Source of the DNA: G047528255 sp047528255
Lineage (GTDB): Bacteria; Bacteroidota; Bacteroidia; Flavobacteriales; Blattabacteriaceae
DNA: 64,000 bases
Direction: 5' to 3'
Assembly: GCA_047528255.1 (NCBI GenBank)
Contig: CP180024.1
Span: forward strand, 434,001 to 498,000
Position 1 is the first letter of the stretch. Each line of letters starts with the position of its first letter. The position numbers were made by a program, and so were the translations under genes. Shown here one piece after another: positions 8,192 to 18,140 of this stretch. The notes beneath the pieces were generated by a model that saw only the letters and a program-made list of their open reading frames with translations, was not told the origin of the DNA and did not search any database.

Positions 8192-10375
8192 ATGTCAAAA
8201 CTACGATTCAAGTTCCTAACTGACGCTAATGCAAGAACTCCGAGGGAGTTTAAAATTCCGGCTAGATTAGCAATCATTTACGCAGAAAACGTGTTTTCTG
8301 AATATGCCATGCAGGAATACTTGACCAAAGACGCTTTTGCCTACTTGAGAAACGCTGCGCATGAAGGAGGGGAAATTTCAAGAGCCATCGCAGATCAGAT
8401 AGCTGTAGCAATGAAAGATTGGGCACAGTCCAAAGGAGCTACGCATTACACTCATTGGTTTCAGCCACTCACCGGCGTCACTGCCGAAAAACATGATGCG
8501 TTCCTCTCACCCGTAGGAAGCGGGCGAGCCATAGAACATTTTAACGGATCGATGCTCGTGCAACAAGAACCCGATGCCTCCAGTTTTCCTTCGGGAGGTA
8601 TACGAAACACCTTTGAAGCTCGAGGATATACAGCTTGGGATCCATCATCTCCGGCTTTTGTTATCGGGACTACTCTGTGCATCCCTACAGTATTCGTATC
8701 GTATACCGGAGAAGCTCTTGATTATAAGACTCCGCTTTTGCGGGCCTTACAAGCAGTAGATCAAGCCGCTACAGAAGTGGTAAAATATTTCGATAAAAAC
8801 GTGCAAAAAGTCAACGCTACTTTGGGTTGGGAACAGGAATATTTTCTTATTGACTCAGCTCTGTTCAATCTGCGGCAAGATTTGGTCTTGACAGGGAGGA
8901 CTCTATTGGGACGCAATTCAGCTAAAGGTCAACAATTGGAGGATCATTATTTCGGCTCCATTCCCAATCGAGTGATGTATTATATGCGTGAACTTGAAGC
9001 CGAATGCATGCGTTTGGGCATACCCGTATCTACACGGCACAATGAAGTGGCTCCGAATCAATTTGAGCTGGCTCCGATATTTGAAGAAGTCAATTTGGCA
9101 GTAGATCATAACTCGCTTTTGATGGATGTGATGAATCGCGTAGCACGTCAACATCATTTTAGAGTTCTCTTGCATGAAAAACCTTTTGCAGGAGTCAACG
9201 GGTCAGGTAAGCATTGCAATTGGTCTTTGGCTACACACAAGGGCGAGAATCTTTTGGCTCCCGGTAAGAATCCCAAGAAAAACCTCCAATTTCTAACCTT
9301 TTTCGTCAATTCTATCAAAGCCGTGCATGATCATGCTGATTTGCTCCGTGCTAGCATTGCCTCGGCCGGCAATGAACATCGCCTCGGCGCTAACGAAGCA
9401 CCTCCGGCAATCATCTCCGTCTTTATAGGTAGCTATCTGCAAAAAGTTCTTAATGAGCTTGAAAAAGTCAGCAAAGGAAACCTCTCTCCAAGCGAAAAGA
9501 CCGAGCTCAAACTCAATTTGATCGGAAAGATCCCGGAAATTCTATTGGACAACACTGATCGTAACAGAACTTCACCCTTTGCCTTCACGGGCAATAAATT
9601 CGAATTCAGAGCCGTAGGTTCATCGGCCAATTGCGCTGAACCGATGATCGTATTGAATAGCATCATGGCTCAGCAATTGAAGCTGTTTAAAAAAGAAACG
9701 GATGAGTTCATCGAGAAAAAGAATATGAAAAAAGATGACGCGATCCTGAATATATTGAGAGAATACATCAAATCTTCGAAAGAAATCCTTTTCGAAGGCG
9801 ATGGATACAGCGAAGATTGGATTAAAGAAGCAAAAAAAAGAGGTTTGAGCAATCATCAAACCACGCCTTTGGCCTTGAAAGGCGAAAAACGTAACGAATA
9901 TATCCGATTGTTTGAGGAGAACGGAGTTCTTACAGAGAGAGAATTTTTGGCTCGCAGCGAAATCAAGTATGAAAAATACGTCAAGATCCTCACCATAGAA
10001 GCTTCCGTATTAGCCGATATCGCTACCAATCAGGTCATCCCCGCAGTTATTGAATATCAAAATCGTTTAATCGATAACGTAAAAGGGATCAAGACGATTT
10101 ATGGCTATACATTTAAAGATTTGGCTCGGCCACAATTACATCTGATTGAATCTCTATCACATCATATAATGGACATCCAAGATTCGGTAAATAGACTACG
10201 CATCGAGGAAGAAAAAGCTTTGTCTCATCAAGACGTTCATTCCGTAGCAGAAGCTTTTTCCCTTCAAATAAAACCTCTATTGGAAGAGATCCGCACACAT
10301 TGTGATGCCGTAGAGGACATCGTTGATGATGCACTTTGGCCTTTACCTAAGTACAGAGAATTGTTATTCATCTGA
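8192..10375 (+). CDS. glnN: Glutamine synthetase type III (GlnN)
   Basis: It makes glutamine from glutamate, ammonia and ATP, the entry point of ammonium into organic nitrogen. From the ATG at 8192 (MSKLRFKFL) the protein has 727 aa, the usual GSIII length. An upstream TTG at 8084 keeps the frame open but adds a hydrophobic 36-aa stretch foreign to the family, so I reject it. Signature parts are visible: GVNGSGKHCNWS about residue 333, the long RTSPFAFTGNKFEFR segment about 459-473, and the GSIII-specific C-terminal helical region. It is followed after 43 bp by prfA on the same strand, possibly one transcript. In a reduced symbiont its retention suggests ammonium assimilation matters, perhaps for the host. 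Confidence 0.96.
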   Translation: MSKLRFKFLTDANARTPREFKIPARLAIIYAENVFSEYAMQEYLTKDAFAYLRNAAHEGGEISRAIADQIAVAMKDWAQSKGATHYTHWFQPLTGVTAEKHDAFLSPVGSGRAIEHFNGSMLVQQEPDASSFPSGGIRNTFEARGYTAWDPSSPAFVIGTTLCIPTVFVSYTGEALDYKTPLLRALQAVDQAATEVVKYFDKNVQKVNATLGWEQEYFLIDSALFNLRQDLVLTGRTLLGRNSAKGQQLEDHYFGSIPNRVMYYMRELEAECMRLGIPVSTRHNEVAPNQFELAPIFEEVNLAVDHNSLLMDVMNRVARQHHFRVLLHEKPFAGVNGSGKHCNWSLATHKGENLLAPGKNPKKNLQFLTFFVNSIKAVHDHADLLRASIASAGNEHRLGANEAPPAIISVFIGSYLQKVLNELEKVSKGNLSPSEKTELKLNLIGKIPEILLDNTDRNRTSPFAFTGNKFEFRAVGSSANCAEPMIVLNSIMAQQLKLFKKETDEFIEKKNMKKDDAILNILREYIKSSKEILFEGDGYSEDWIKEAKKRGLSNHQTTPLALKGEKRNEYIRLFEENGVLTEREFLARSEIKYEKYVKILTIEASVLADIATNQVIPAVIEYQNRLIDNVKGIKTIYGYTFKDLARPQLHLIESLSHHIMDIQDSVNRLRIEEEKALSHQDVHSVAEAFSLQIKPLLEEIRTHCDAVEDIVDDALWPLPKYRELLFI

Positions 10376-10418
10376 TGGCAATTCCCCTTTCGAGCCCTCT
10401 GTGCGAAAGATAAAACTC

Positions 10419-11504
10419 ATGAAAGAAACTGTATTGATAAATAGATTGCAGGCCATGCAGCAACGCTTCGACGAGATCGCCGACTTGATCATCCGATCTG
10501 ATGTCATCGCAGACCAAAAGAGGTATGCTGTGCTTTCCCGTCAATACAAAGAACTGGAAAAAGTAGTGCAAACTTATCGGAGCTATTTGGTTCAGAAAGA
10601 TATCGTTCGTGAAGCCGATGATATGTTGGCTACGGAGAAAGATGCAGAGATGCGTGACATGGCTCAGGCTGAAAAAAACGAGGCATTGGACAGGCTGAAA
10701 GAATTGGAAAAAAAAACACGAATTTTATTGATAACCAAAGATCCTAAGGATGACAAAAACGCCATTATCGAGTTACGCTCCGGAACCGGAGGGGATGAGG
10801 CATGTATATTTGTAGAGGATGTTTTTCGGATGTATACGATGTACTTCAAGGAAATGGACTGGTCTTTCGAGATCCTCAACGCTCAGCCGGGGACGGTAAA
10901 AGGTTATAGAGAGTTCATTATTAATGTGCACGGAGCAGGGGCTTACGGCTCCTTGAAATTTGAGTCAGGCGTACATCGCGTGCAGCGCGTCCCGAAGACC
11001 GAATCACAAGGCCGACTGCATACTTCAGCTATCACCGTTGCAGTCTTGCCCAAAGCCGAAGATGTCGATGTTGAAATCAATCCGTCTGATATCAAAAGAG
11101 ATACCTTTCGATCCAGCGGTGCAGGGGGGCAACATGTGAACAAAACAGAGTCGGCCGTACGTTTGACACATATTCCTACCGGTGTTTTGGTTGAATGTCA
11201 AGAGGAACGTTCACAACACAAGAATTTTGAAAAAGCCATGATCGTATTGCGTTCGCGGATCTATCAGATTGAGTTAGAACGGTTAACACAACAGCGAGCT
11301 GATGAAAGAAAATCTTTACTTTCTACAGGAGATCGTTCGGCCAAAATTCGAACTTACAATTACCCTCAGGGACGAGTAACAGATCATCGCATCAATAAAT
11401 CTATCTATGCTCTTGAGGAATTTTTGAATGGCCGCATCCAGGAGATGATCGATGCGCTGAAAATAGCCGAAAACGCTGAAAGGCTTAAAAGTAAAGAGGT
11501 TTAA
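10419..11504 (+). CDS. prfA: Peptide chain release factor 1
   Basis: RF1 recognises UAA and UAG stops and triggers peptide release on the ribosome. From the ATG at 10419 (MKETVLINRLQAMQQRF) the protein has 361 aa, matching the family. An ATG at 10323 in the same frame would overlap glnN by 53 bp and adds non-family residues. The catalytic GGQ is at 236-238 within SGAGGQHVNKTESAVRL, and the preceding decoding domain contains RVQRVPKTESQGRLHTSA. IS sequence begins about 25 bp past the stop. Confidence 0.96.
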   Translation: MKETVLINRLQAMQQRFDEIADLIIRSDVIADQKRYAVLSRQYKELEKVVQTYRSYLVQKDIVREADDMLATEKDAEMRDMAQAEKNEALDRLKELEKKTRILLITKDPKDDKNAIIELRSGTGGDEACIFVEDVFRMYTMYFKEMDWSFEILNAQPGTVKGYREFIINVHGAGAYGSLKFESGVHRVQRVPKTESQGRLHTSAITVAVLPKAEDVDVEINPSDIKRDTFRSSGAGGQHVNKTESAVRLTHIPTGVLVECQEERSQHKNFEKAMIVLRSRIYQIELERLTQQRADERKSLLSTGDRSAKIRTYNYPQGRVTDHRINKSIYALEEFLNGRIQEMIDALKIAENAERLKSKEV

Positions 11505-11529
11505 AAATTTCTTCGTTTCTCACATTAAG

Positions 11530-12164
11530 AGAGCATTGTGTTAATGCTGAATTACGTTTATTCAACCATCCTAAATGGGCTTTGTTAGAGAACGATGTAG
11601 ATTTAGTCTTTCACATTCTATTCGAAATACTATTGATTATAAATTAATTAATTATATTTGTTTCTATGAACAGTACATAATAACGCCAGGGAAACGATAC
11701 AAATTATACGCCATCGCCTCCATAAGAGGCGAGGTATTTACACGAGCTAATCCTTTATAACGCGTCTTTCCTGATCCAAAGGAACGCTTTATAATGCCAA
11801 AAGTACGTTCTAGTACCCATCAGGGGGGATTCGCTAATTATGTTGAATAATATAGATATCCTGCTTAAGATATGGGGCCTGTAAGATTTTTTGTGTATAC
11901 GGTATTTGATACCTCGACTATAAAAGTGAAACCATTGTATTAATAGTGGATTACGTTTATTCAGCCCATCTAGGAGGCTGAATAAACGTAATCCACTATT
12001 AACACAATGGTCTCGTTCCATATATAGCTTTACTAAAGCTTAGTTACGCGGTGCTTCTGAGTATAGCCGGGAATCTTTTTTTTATTTTCTATTCCAAATA
12101 GACGAAATAATATATTGATATACAAATATTTTACTCTCTCCCCCTTCTCTCATACAAAATTTTT
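11530..12164. mobile_element. Composite IS remnant with palindromic core
   Basis: Three IS pieces lie in series: a minus-orientation right end with transposase C-terminus (11530-11932), two right ends head to head (11933-12017) forming a near-perfect palindrome, and a minus-orientation left end (12018-12164) that starts at the internal site GTTCCATATATAG and ends in a decayed terminus. No transposase frame survives. The last piece cuts the 3' part of the YbbR gene. Confidence 0.8.
11935..12015. repeat. Head-to-head IS right ends, long palindrome
   Basis: Arms of about 36 bp (ACCATTGTATTAATAGTGG and onward to TTCAGCC, and their inverse) meet around CATCTAGGA. The only differences I see are one or two bases near the tips. 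Such a palindrome could extrude or fold as a strong hairpin in RNA. Confidence 0.8.
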
Positions 12165-12170
12165 ATTTTA

Positions 12171-12662
12171 TTACAAGACTCTTTCTACCACCCCTTCTTT
12201 ATACTCGAGTGATATATTAGGATTTACGAAAAAAACTTTTGAAACCTTATCTGACAAAGGAAGCCACATGAGACTGGGACGAACATCGATAATCAACTGA
12301 TAATTTATTTTTTCACTCAACATCTGAATATGTTTCCCGGGCTCCCAAAAAGTTCTCTTACCATCATTATATATCACTTTATCGACTTCTATTTGAAGTA
12401 CATTACAACCTAATAAAGCAATTTTTAAGAAGGTATATCCGTCACTCCGTTGTTGTATAAAAAGTTTATCCCCAGTCTTTTTGGAAAGGCTCTTTTCCAG
12501 AGGTAGATTGATATACTCAACCTGATAAACGACTTCTCTGACGTATTCCTTCGAAAGCTTGAAAAAGGCCCAAAGAGAAAAAGAAAAAAATAAACATATA
12601 GGAAAAGTCCTTCCAAAGGATTTATTAAAAATAAAAGCTTCTTGATCAATCCTTTTTCCCAT
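12171..12662 (-). pseudogene. YbbR-domain protein, truncated at 3' end
   Basis: This 163-aa product has one N-terminal membrane segment (about 20-38) after a short basic start, followed by the beginning of a YbbR-like beta-rich exported domain. Bacteroidota YbbR proteins in this place are about twice as long and lie directly after yajC, as here. The frame stops six bases before the left terminus of an IS, so the C-terminal half was lost to the insertion. Family role: YbbR/CdaR proteins regulate cyclic-di-AMP synthase in some bacteria; a role here is unknown. Identification rests on position and topology more than motifs. Confidence 0.55.
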
Positions 12663-12719
12663 ATCTTGTATAAATAGTTATAAGATAGAATCAAAAAAAA
12701 CTTCGGATTTTTATCTGAC

Positions 12720-13076
12720 TTAAACACTCTGATTTTCTATATCTTTTTGTTTCTTTATAGATTCTGCATTCTGTGCATAACGCAATTGGGTAATATCTCT
12801 GGAAACGGCAGTACGTTCAAATTTAATCTTTCCTGCTGAAGTTTCTACAACACATGCATCATCAGTGAGTTCTACCACTTTGCCATGTATGCCACCATTC
12901 GTCACTACTCGATATCCTCTCTTAAGCGCTTGCTGAAATTTTTTATCTGATTTTTGCCTCCGCAATTGAGGACGTATCATAAAAAAGTAAAATACCACAA
13001 ACATTAAAAAAATCATCAAAAGCATATTTGACAAAGATTGCCGCTGGGCCTGTAAAATAATCAATGTAGAAACCAT
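12720..13076 (-). CDS. yajC: Preprotein translocase subunit YajC
   Basis: YajC is a single-pass inner-membrane partner of SecDF in protein export. The 118-aa frame has the expected single membrane helix (about 18-36, ending FYFFMIRPQLRRQK, the family hallmark) and a small cytoplasmic domain with GYRVVTNGGIHGKVVEL and the closing ITQLRYA region. It sits between the DUF1573 remnant and the YbbR gene, the standard Bacteroidota order, on the minus strand. Confidence 0.93.
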   Translation of the reverse strand: MVSTLIILQAQRQSLSNMLLMIFLMFVVFYFFMIRPQLRRQKSDKKFQQALKRGYRVVTNGGIHGKVVELTDDACVVETSAGKIKFERTAVSRDITQLRYAQNAESIKKQKDIENQSV

Positions 13077-13080
13077 GAAA

Positions 13081-13238
13081 TTAAATATTTATTTTCTGAC
13101 TGTTTAACAAAAGCTCTAACATAAAGGTTCTATCTTTCTCCATTGCATTAGTAGACAAAGTAACGGTTTTCTATTAGAATCCTGTAATCCCCCTTCCGAA
13201 TCAAATATCACTTTTACAACTCCGGAATCACCAAGATA
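13081..13238 (-). pseudogene. DUF1573 protein, C-terminal remnant
   Basis: Upstream of yajC the minus strand encodes VKVIFDSEGG, then after a frameshift TVTLSTNAMEKDRTFMLEL and a stop at 13081-13083. This matches the end of DUF1573 domain proteins (G-V-I-K-V-T-F-N-S-K-G ... T-V-I-S-N-A-E). The upstream part is replaced by an IS starting about 13239. DUF1573-yajC is a usual Bacteroidota neighbourhood. The gene is dead. Confidence 0.55.
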
Positions 13239-14446
13239 GACCATTATTTTAAGGTGGATTACATCTATTCAGCCTACTAGATGCACTTCGTTGGAGACGA
13301 TGGGTTTTATCTTTTTATATTATATTCGAAATACTATTGATTATAAATTAATTAATTATATTTATTTTCATAAATAGTACATAACGATCTCAGGAGCACG
13401 ATACAAATTATGCCCATAACCTCCATAAGATGCTGGGCATGCACACGAGGTAATCTTTTGTAACGAGCCTTTCCTGTCCAAACCAACGCTTTATACTTCC
13501 AAAAATGAGTTCTATTACTCATCGATTTTTACTCACTAATTATTTTGAATAATATAGCTACCCTACTTAAGGGACAGTTCCTATAGAATTTCTTCTGTAT
13601 TTAAACCTCTACTATGAAAGTAAAACACGTTGGCTCGCTCTTGGTAACCTTTTTCTTGATATACTTCTCTGGGTTTATACCTTAGTTTGGTTATTAATGA
13701 TTTTAATCCTTTTCTACTATCATTCCTATTTTAACTATCACTTGATACTTTTCTAATTCCTTATTAATCTTTTTCAATAAGCTCTCATATGTTTTTTTAG
13801 CTACTATTACATTGAAAAATATGCAAAAATCGTATGATCTAGGATCTGATCTCCCGATAGAAAAACAAAAATAGCATGCAGTCTATGGAATCTTTTAACA
13901 ATTCTTACGTTGCTACATCACTGTAGATCATATCAGTTCTTCAAAAGAAGCATCTTAAATAACGATATTCCACTGTAGGCAGATTGCGTTTATTTCCTGG
14001 TCTTTTTGATATATTTTTATTATTTTTTATCTATCCGATTTCCAGCTGATCAATGTGTTTAATCTTTTGAAAAACTCACTCCTTCTGGTAGAACGTTCCA
14101 TATATAGTTAGCTAAAGGTTAGCTGCTCTATGCTTCTGAGCATAGATCCGAATCTTTTTTTATTTTATACTCCAAATACACGAAACAATATATTTGATTT
14201 ACAAATACCCTCCCTTTCTATCATGCAACATTATCGTTCCATATATAGCTCACTAAAGCTTATTTGTGCGGTACTTCTAAGCATAGAACCGAATTTTTTT
14301 ATTTTCTACTCCAAATGTACGAAACAATATATTGATTTACAAATATTTTACCCTCCTTCTCCCATGTAACATTCTCTCTACATCTTCTCTAACAAAGCCC
14401 ATCTAGTAGGCTGAATAAACATAACCCACCATTAACACAATGATAT
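13239..14446 (-). mobile_element. IS5-type element plus extra end fragments
   Basis: The main copy runs 13239-14235 in minus orientation, from a decayed right end (GACCATTATTTTAAGG) to the left terminus CATGCAACATTATC, with part of the transposase middle missing. It is followed by a second left-end fragment (14236-14374), starting at the internal site GTTCCATATATAG, and a plus-orientation right-end scrap (14375-14446, CACCATTAACACAATG). No usable transposase frame remains. Confidence 0.85.
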
Positions 14447-14476
14447 CAATATGGATCTTTCGTCTTATTTTTTTTC

Positions 14477-14818
14477 TCAATCATGACGGGTAGACTCGAT
14501 AAGAGGCCTTGAGAAATTCTTGTGTAATATTCGAAGGGTTGGGATAACCAACGTCATGCCTGAAACATCATGATAAATCGAAGCAGTCAAAATTTTTTTC
14601 AATAGGAAGAAACCTTGCAGAGGTTCCAATAGGAACCTAAAATTTATCAATCCGATAGTGCTCTTTTTATAATTGATTTTACGGTATCCCAACCTAAAGC
14701 TTCTCCCAATAAAAAGAAAATTGAATAGATGCACGAGTTTATTTGCGTGTGAAAATGATGGCAAATTGTTAACTACATGACTTCGGAAGAGGTACAATAT
14801 CATTACTGTCCCATCCAT
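14477..14818 (-). CDS. Possible VanZ-like membrane protein, decayed
   Basis: This is a 113-aa frame directly downstream of gcvH. It contains HANKLVHLFNFL, similar to the VanZ motif around a conserved Lys-hydrophobic-His, and EPLQGFFLLKKILTASIYHD, similar to the VanZ block E-L-L-Q-x-F ... R-T-A-S-I-Y-D-V-L-A-N. The Asn-Thr-Gly end of the motif is missing or shifted (SGMTLVIP), which suggests a frameshift. A VanZ gene after gcvH is common in Bacteroidota, which supports the idea. It is probably non-functional. An alternative is an unrelated short protein. Confidence 0.45.
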   Translation of the reverse strand: MDGTVMILYLFRSHVVNNLPSFSHANKLVHLFNFLFIGRSFRLGYRKINYKKSTIGLINFRFLLEPLQGFFLLKKILTASIYHDVSGMTLVIPTLRILHKNFSRPLIESTRHD

Positions 14819-14843
14819 GATCCAACCCTAAAATTTATCGATA

Positions 14844-15224
14844 TCACTGACGTTGAAGTGTGTGATTATTGTACTCTTCAAAACACATGAGGTTTTTAAG
14901 TTCGTCTGGTTGTGATAATTCGATTTGAATGATCCAGCCTGCGTCGTAAGGTGATCTATTGATAGTTTCAGGATTGGTTTCTAGATCTTTATTGAAGGCT
15001 ATAATTTTTCCTGATACAGGCATAAATAGATCGGATACGGTTTTGACCGCTTCTACCGTTCCCAAGATTTCGTCTTGTTGGAGTAATTGACCTACGGTTT
15101 CTACTTCTACGTAAATGATGTCTCCGAGTTCGCTTTGAGCGAAGTCGGTGATGCCTACATAGGCGGTGTTTCCGCTTACTTTAACCCACTCATGGTCTTT
15201 GCTGTATTTTAATTTTTTTGGCAT
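14844..15224 (-). CDS. gcvH: Glycine cleavage system H protein
   Basis: GcvH carries the lipoyl arm that shuttles the aminomethyl group between P, T and L proteins of glycine cleavage; it can also be a lipoate relay. From the ATG at 15224 (MPKKLKYSKDHEWVKV) the protein has 126 aa, the family length. A longer frame to 15335 adds 37 unrelated residues. The lipoylation site is in GTVEAVKTVSDLFMPVSG. The other GCV genes are not in this window. Upstream lies the sprA remnant and downstream the VanZ-like gene. Confidence 0.95.
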   Translation of the reverse strand: MPKKLKYSKDHEWVKVSGNTAYVGITDFAQSELGDIIYVEVETVGQLLQQDEILGTVEAVKTVSDLFMPVSGKIIAFNKDLETNPETINRSPYDAGWIIQIELSQPDELKNLMCFEEYNNHTLQRQ

Positions 15225-15410
15225 GAAATCTACGATTGATTTAGTTACCAAATGTAAAGAGGATTTTGATATCTGAATTGAAGGTTGTGCCCGGATAAAC
15301 GGTTGATTTTCGATATTTTTTGAACATGTATTCAAAGAAGGGTGTCACTTGAAAATTTTTGCTCAAAAAATACCTAGCTATAATATTTAAGTCAATCCTT
15401 CTCTGCCTCC

Positions 15411-15600
15411 CTATTTTTTTGAGATATTTTTCGTGATTTTTCGGTAGATGCTTTGGGTGTCTGTAATCTTAAATTGTATGCTGAGATTGAGGTTGCTTTT
15501 TATTGTTTTTCTTTTGCCTCGAAATCGCATTTTGATTTTGAGTTTTTTTAAAATATATACACAGTCTACGGCCCATTGTTCGTTTTTTTTTCTATAAGAT
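15411..15600 (-). pseudogene. sprA: SprA/Sov (type IX secretion translocon) C-terminal remnant
   Basis: Upstream of gcvH the minus strand encodes a C-terminal piece: EQWAVDCVYILKKLKIKM, then RFRGKRKTIKSNLNLSIQFK, then ITDTQSIYRKITKN, and a stop at 15411. The pattern Gly/Ala-Tyr-x-x-K-x-L-K-I, basic turn, K-S-N-L-N-L, Ile-x-D-x-x-S-I-x-R-K-I resembles the last strands of the giant SprA/Sov beta-barrel. sprA followed by gcvH is a known Flavobacteria arrangement. A stop interrupts the frame about 15591 and an IS lies beyond 15690, so more than 2,000 codons are gone. I infer loss of the type IX translocon. Confidence 0.5.
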
Positions 15601-15689
15601 TCTTGGTGAAGAAGGCAAGTTGATGTATTTTATTTTACTGTATGCAGTCGAGAGTTATAGGCTATTTCTCAGGGTGAGATCCACTACTA

Positions 15690-16686
15690 AAAGTACATTC
15701 TACTACCCATTTGGTTTTACTTACTAATTTGTTGAATAATATATATCTACCCTATTTAAGGGCGGCCTATAGGCTTTCTTCTGTATACGGTCTTTGATGC
15801 CTCGATTATGAAAGTAAGAACGTTGGCTAGAACTTGGTAAACTTTGTATGCATATATACTTCTCTGGGTTTACATCCTAGGTGCTTATTAACAGCTTTAT
15901 CCCTCTACTATCATGCTCATTGGCCGTTACGCTATATACTGCTAGTATTATTCCATTTTTATTTCCCCCTATGTGCTTTTTGTATCCGTAGTAGATTTTA
16001 CTTGATTTCTTAAGCCATTTTCCTTGAGTCTCTACTCCTGATTGAGTCTTTTTTGCCCTTTCTTTTCTTTGACTTATTTGTTTTTTTCTCTTTTTTCCGC
16101 TCTTCCACTACGTAGATAGGAGCTCCCTTGGGAGTAAGATCTTCACTGTAATACTAGCATCACTATCACTCCTATTTTAACTATCTCCTGATGCTTTTTT
16201 AATTCCTTATTGATCTTTTTCAGTAAGTACTCATATGTCTTTTTGGCTAGTATTTCATTGCGAAATCTGCATAGAGTAGTATGATCTGGGATCTGATCTT
16301 CCAATTGAAAACCACAAAAACGCATGCAGATCAAGGATTCTTTCATCAATTCTTCCGTACCTACATCACTGAGATCATAGCAGTGAATAAAAAGAATCAT
16401 CTTAAATAACGATATTCCACTGTAAGCCAGGTTGGCTTTTTATTCCCTGAGTTTTTTGATATATTTTTCTTATTTCTTTTTCCATCCCTTCTCAGTGAAT
16501 CAAGGTGTTTAACCTTTTGAAAAACTCACTCCTTCCGGTAGAACGTTCCATATATAGTTCACTAAAACTTATTTGCTCAATGCTTCTGAGCATAGAGCCG
16601 AATTTTTTTATTTCCTACTCCAAATAGGACGAAACAATATATTGATTTACAAATATTTTAACCTACTTCTCTTATAAAACGTTCTC
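15690..16686 (-). mobile_element. IS5-type element lacking its right end
   Basis: The copy starts inside the transposase Glu region (about CCACTACTAAAAGTACATTC), covers the rest of the gene in minus orientation and ends with a good left terminus, ATAAAACGTTCTC. An 85-aa piece (16143-16400) of the N-terminal transposase region remains open. The C-run at the internal hotspot has 5 bases here. Confidence 0.85.
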
Positions 16687-16787
16687 GTTATGTGTCATCA
16701 TCGAAAATTGGAAAATACTATATGTAGTACAGTCATTTTTTTATGAAGAGATATTGTTATTAAATCAAATAATAATTAAAAATGAAT

Positions 16788-18098
16788 CTATTTTCGTCGG
16801 AAGTAGATTTTTATCGGGACGCCTTTGAAGTTGAAATAACAACGTATTTTGTTTTCAATAAACCCTTTGTAAGGGGTTTTTACATATTGTGGAAGGTTGG
16901 CGAAAAATGCAAATTGTGGGGTGTATGTGGGCAGCTGAACGCAATATTTTACCCTGATGTATTTGCCTTTTACTGCGGGTGGCGGGTTATTTTGTATGAT
17001 CGGCAACATGATTTCGTTTAGGGTACTGGTCTTCAGTTTTTTTCTTCGGTTTTCTGCGACTTGCATAGCTGTTTCCATGGTTTTCAACAAGCCTTTTTTT
17101 GTTTGGGTGGAGGTGAAGAGTATGGGCACATCATCGAAAGGGGCGATCTTTTGCTTGATAAAATTCTTGTATTGTTTGACCGTTTGGGTGTTTTTTTTTA
17201 TGAGATCCCATTTGTTGATGAGTATCACCAGACCTTTATTGTTCTTCTTAATGAGCTGGAAGATGTTCATGTCTTGTGTTTCCCATCCGCGTGTGGAGTC
17301 GATCATCAGTAGGCAGATGTCGGAGCTCTCGATGGCTTTTATGGCTCGCATCACAGAGTAGAATTCCAGATTTTCTTCTATTTTTGATTTTTTTCGGATT
17401 CCAGCTGTATCTACCAGGATGCAATCAAAGCCGAATTGTTGATAGTGAACGTCCATGGTATCGCGTGTGGTTCCTGCGATGTCGGTGACGATGTGACGCT
17501 CTTTTCCCAGGAGAGTGTTGATTAGTGTGGATTTTCCTGCATTAGGACGGCCTACTATGGTTAGTCTTGGTAGATCTTCTGTGTTTTGTTCTTGGCCCTG
17601 ATCTTTGCGAAAGGCATTGATGACGCCGTCAAGGAGTTCTCCCGTCCCGCTACCGTTGGCTGCTGATACACAATAGTACTCTCCGAGTCCCAATTGAAAA
17701 AATTCTGCTGCGTGGTGCAAGTATTTGCTGCTGTCTACTTTATTGACCATCAAAAAAACGTTTTTTTTTGAGGTGTGGAGCATTTGTGCGATTTCTTGAT
17801 CCGTATCAGTTATTCCAGAGGTGACGTCTACGACAAATATGATGACGTCCGCTTCTTCCATGGTAAGTATGACTTGTTTGCGGATTTCAGATTCAAAGAT
17901 ATCTGCCGACCCTGTAATGTATCCTCCAGTATCTATTATGGAAAATGGAACTCCGTTCCAATCGGATTGACTGTAATGTCGGTCTCTCGTCACACCGCTT
18001 ACAGCGTCTACAATAGCTTTTCGGTATCCGATGAGACGGTTGAAAAAAGTAGATTTTCCGACGTTAGGTCGGCCTACTATGGCTACCACATGGCCCAT
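16788..18098 (-). CDS. der: Ribosome assembly GTPase Der (EngA)
   Basis: Der is an essential tandem-domain GTPase for 50S subunit maturation. From the ATG at 18098 (MGHVVAIVGRPNVGKSTFF) it has 436 aa, the standard size. The first G domain has GRPNVGKST, DTGG and NKVD; the second has GRPNAGKST, DTAGIRKK and NKWD; a KH-like C-terminal domain ends FKGVPIKIYFRRK. The frame stays open 29 codons further upstream into the left end of an IS that begins 42 bp before the ATG, giving a spurious N-terminal extension. A near-consensus -7 element (TACCTTTA on the minus strand) lies in that 42-bp gap. Confidence 0.96.
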   Translation of the reverse strand: MGHVVAIVGRPNVGKSTFFNRLIGYRKAIVDAVSGVTRDRHYSQSDWNGVPFSIIDTGGYITGSADIFESEIRKQVILTMEEADVIIFVVDVTSGITDTDQEIAQMLHTSKKNVFLMVNKVDSSKYLHHAAEFFQLGLGEYYCVSAANGSGTGELLDGVINAFRKDQGQEQNTEDLPRLTIVGRPNAGKSTLINTLLGKERHIVTDIAGTTRDTMDVHYQQFGFDCILVDTAGIRKKSKIEENLEFYSVMRAIKAIESSDICLLMIDSTRGWETQDMNIFQLIKKNNKGLVILINKWDLIKKNTQTVKQYKNFIKQKIAPFDDVPILFTSTQTKKGLLKTMETAMQVAENRRKKLKTSTLNEIMLPIIQNNPPPAVKGKYIRVKYCVQLPTYTPQFAFFANLPQYVKTPYKGFIENKIRCYFNFKGVPIKIYFRRK

Positions 18099-18140
18099 GG
18101 GATGAATTTGGGCTAAAGGTATGAAAGTTTGTAATGAAAT

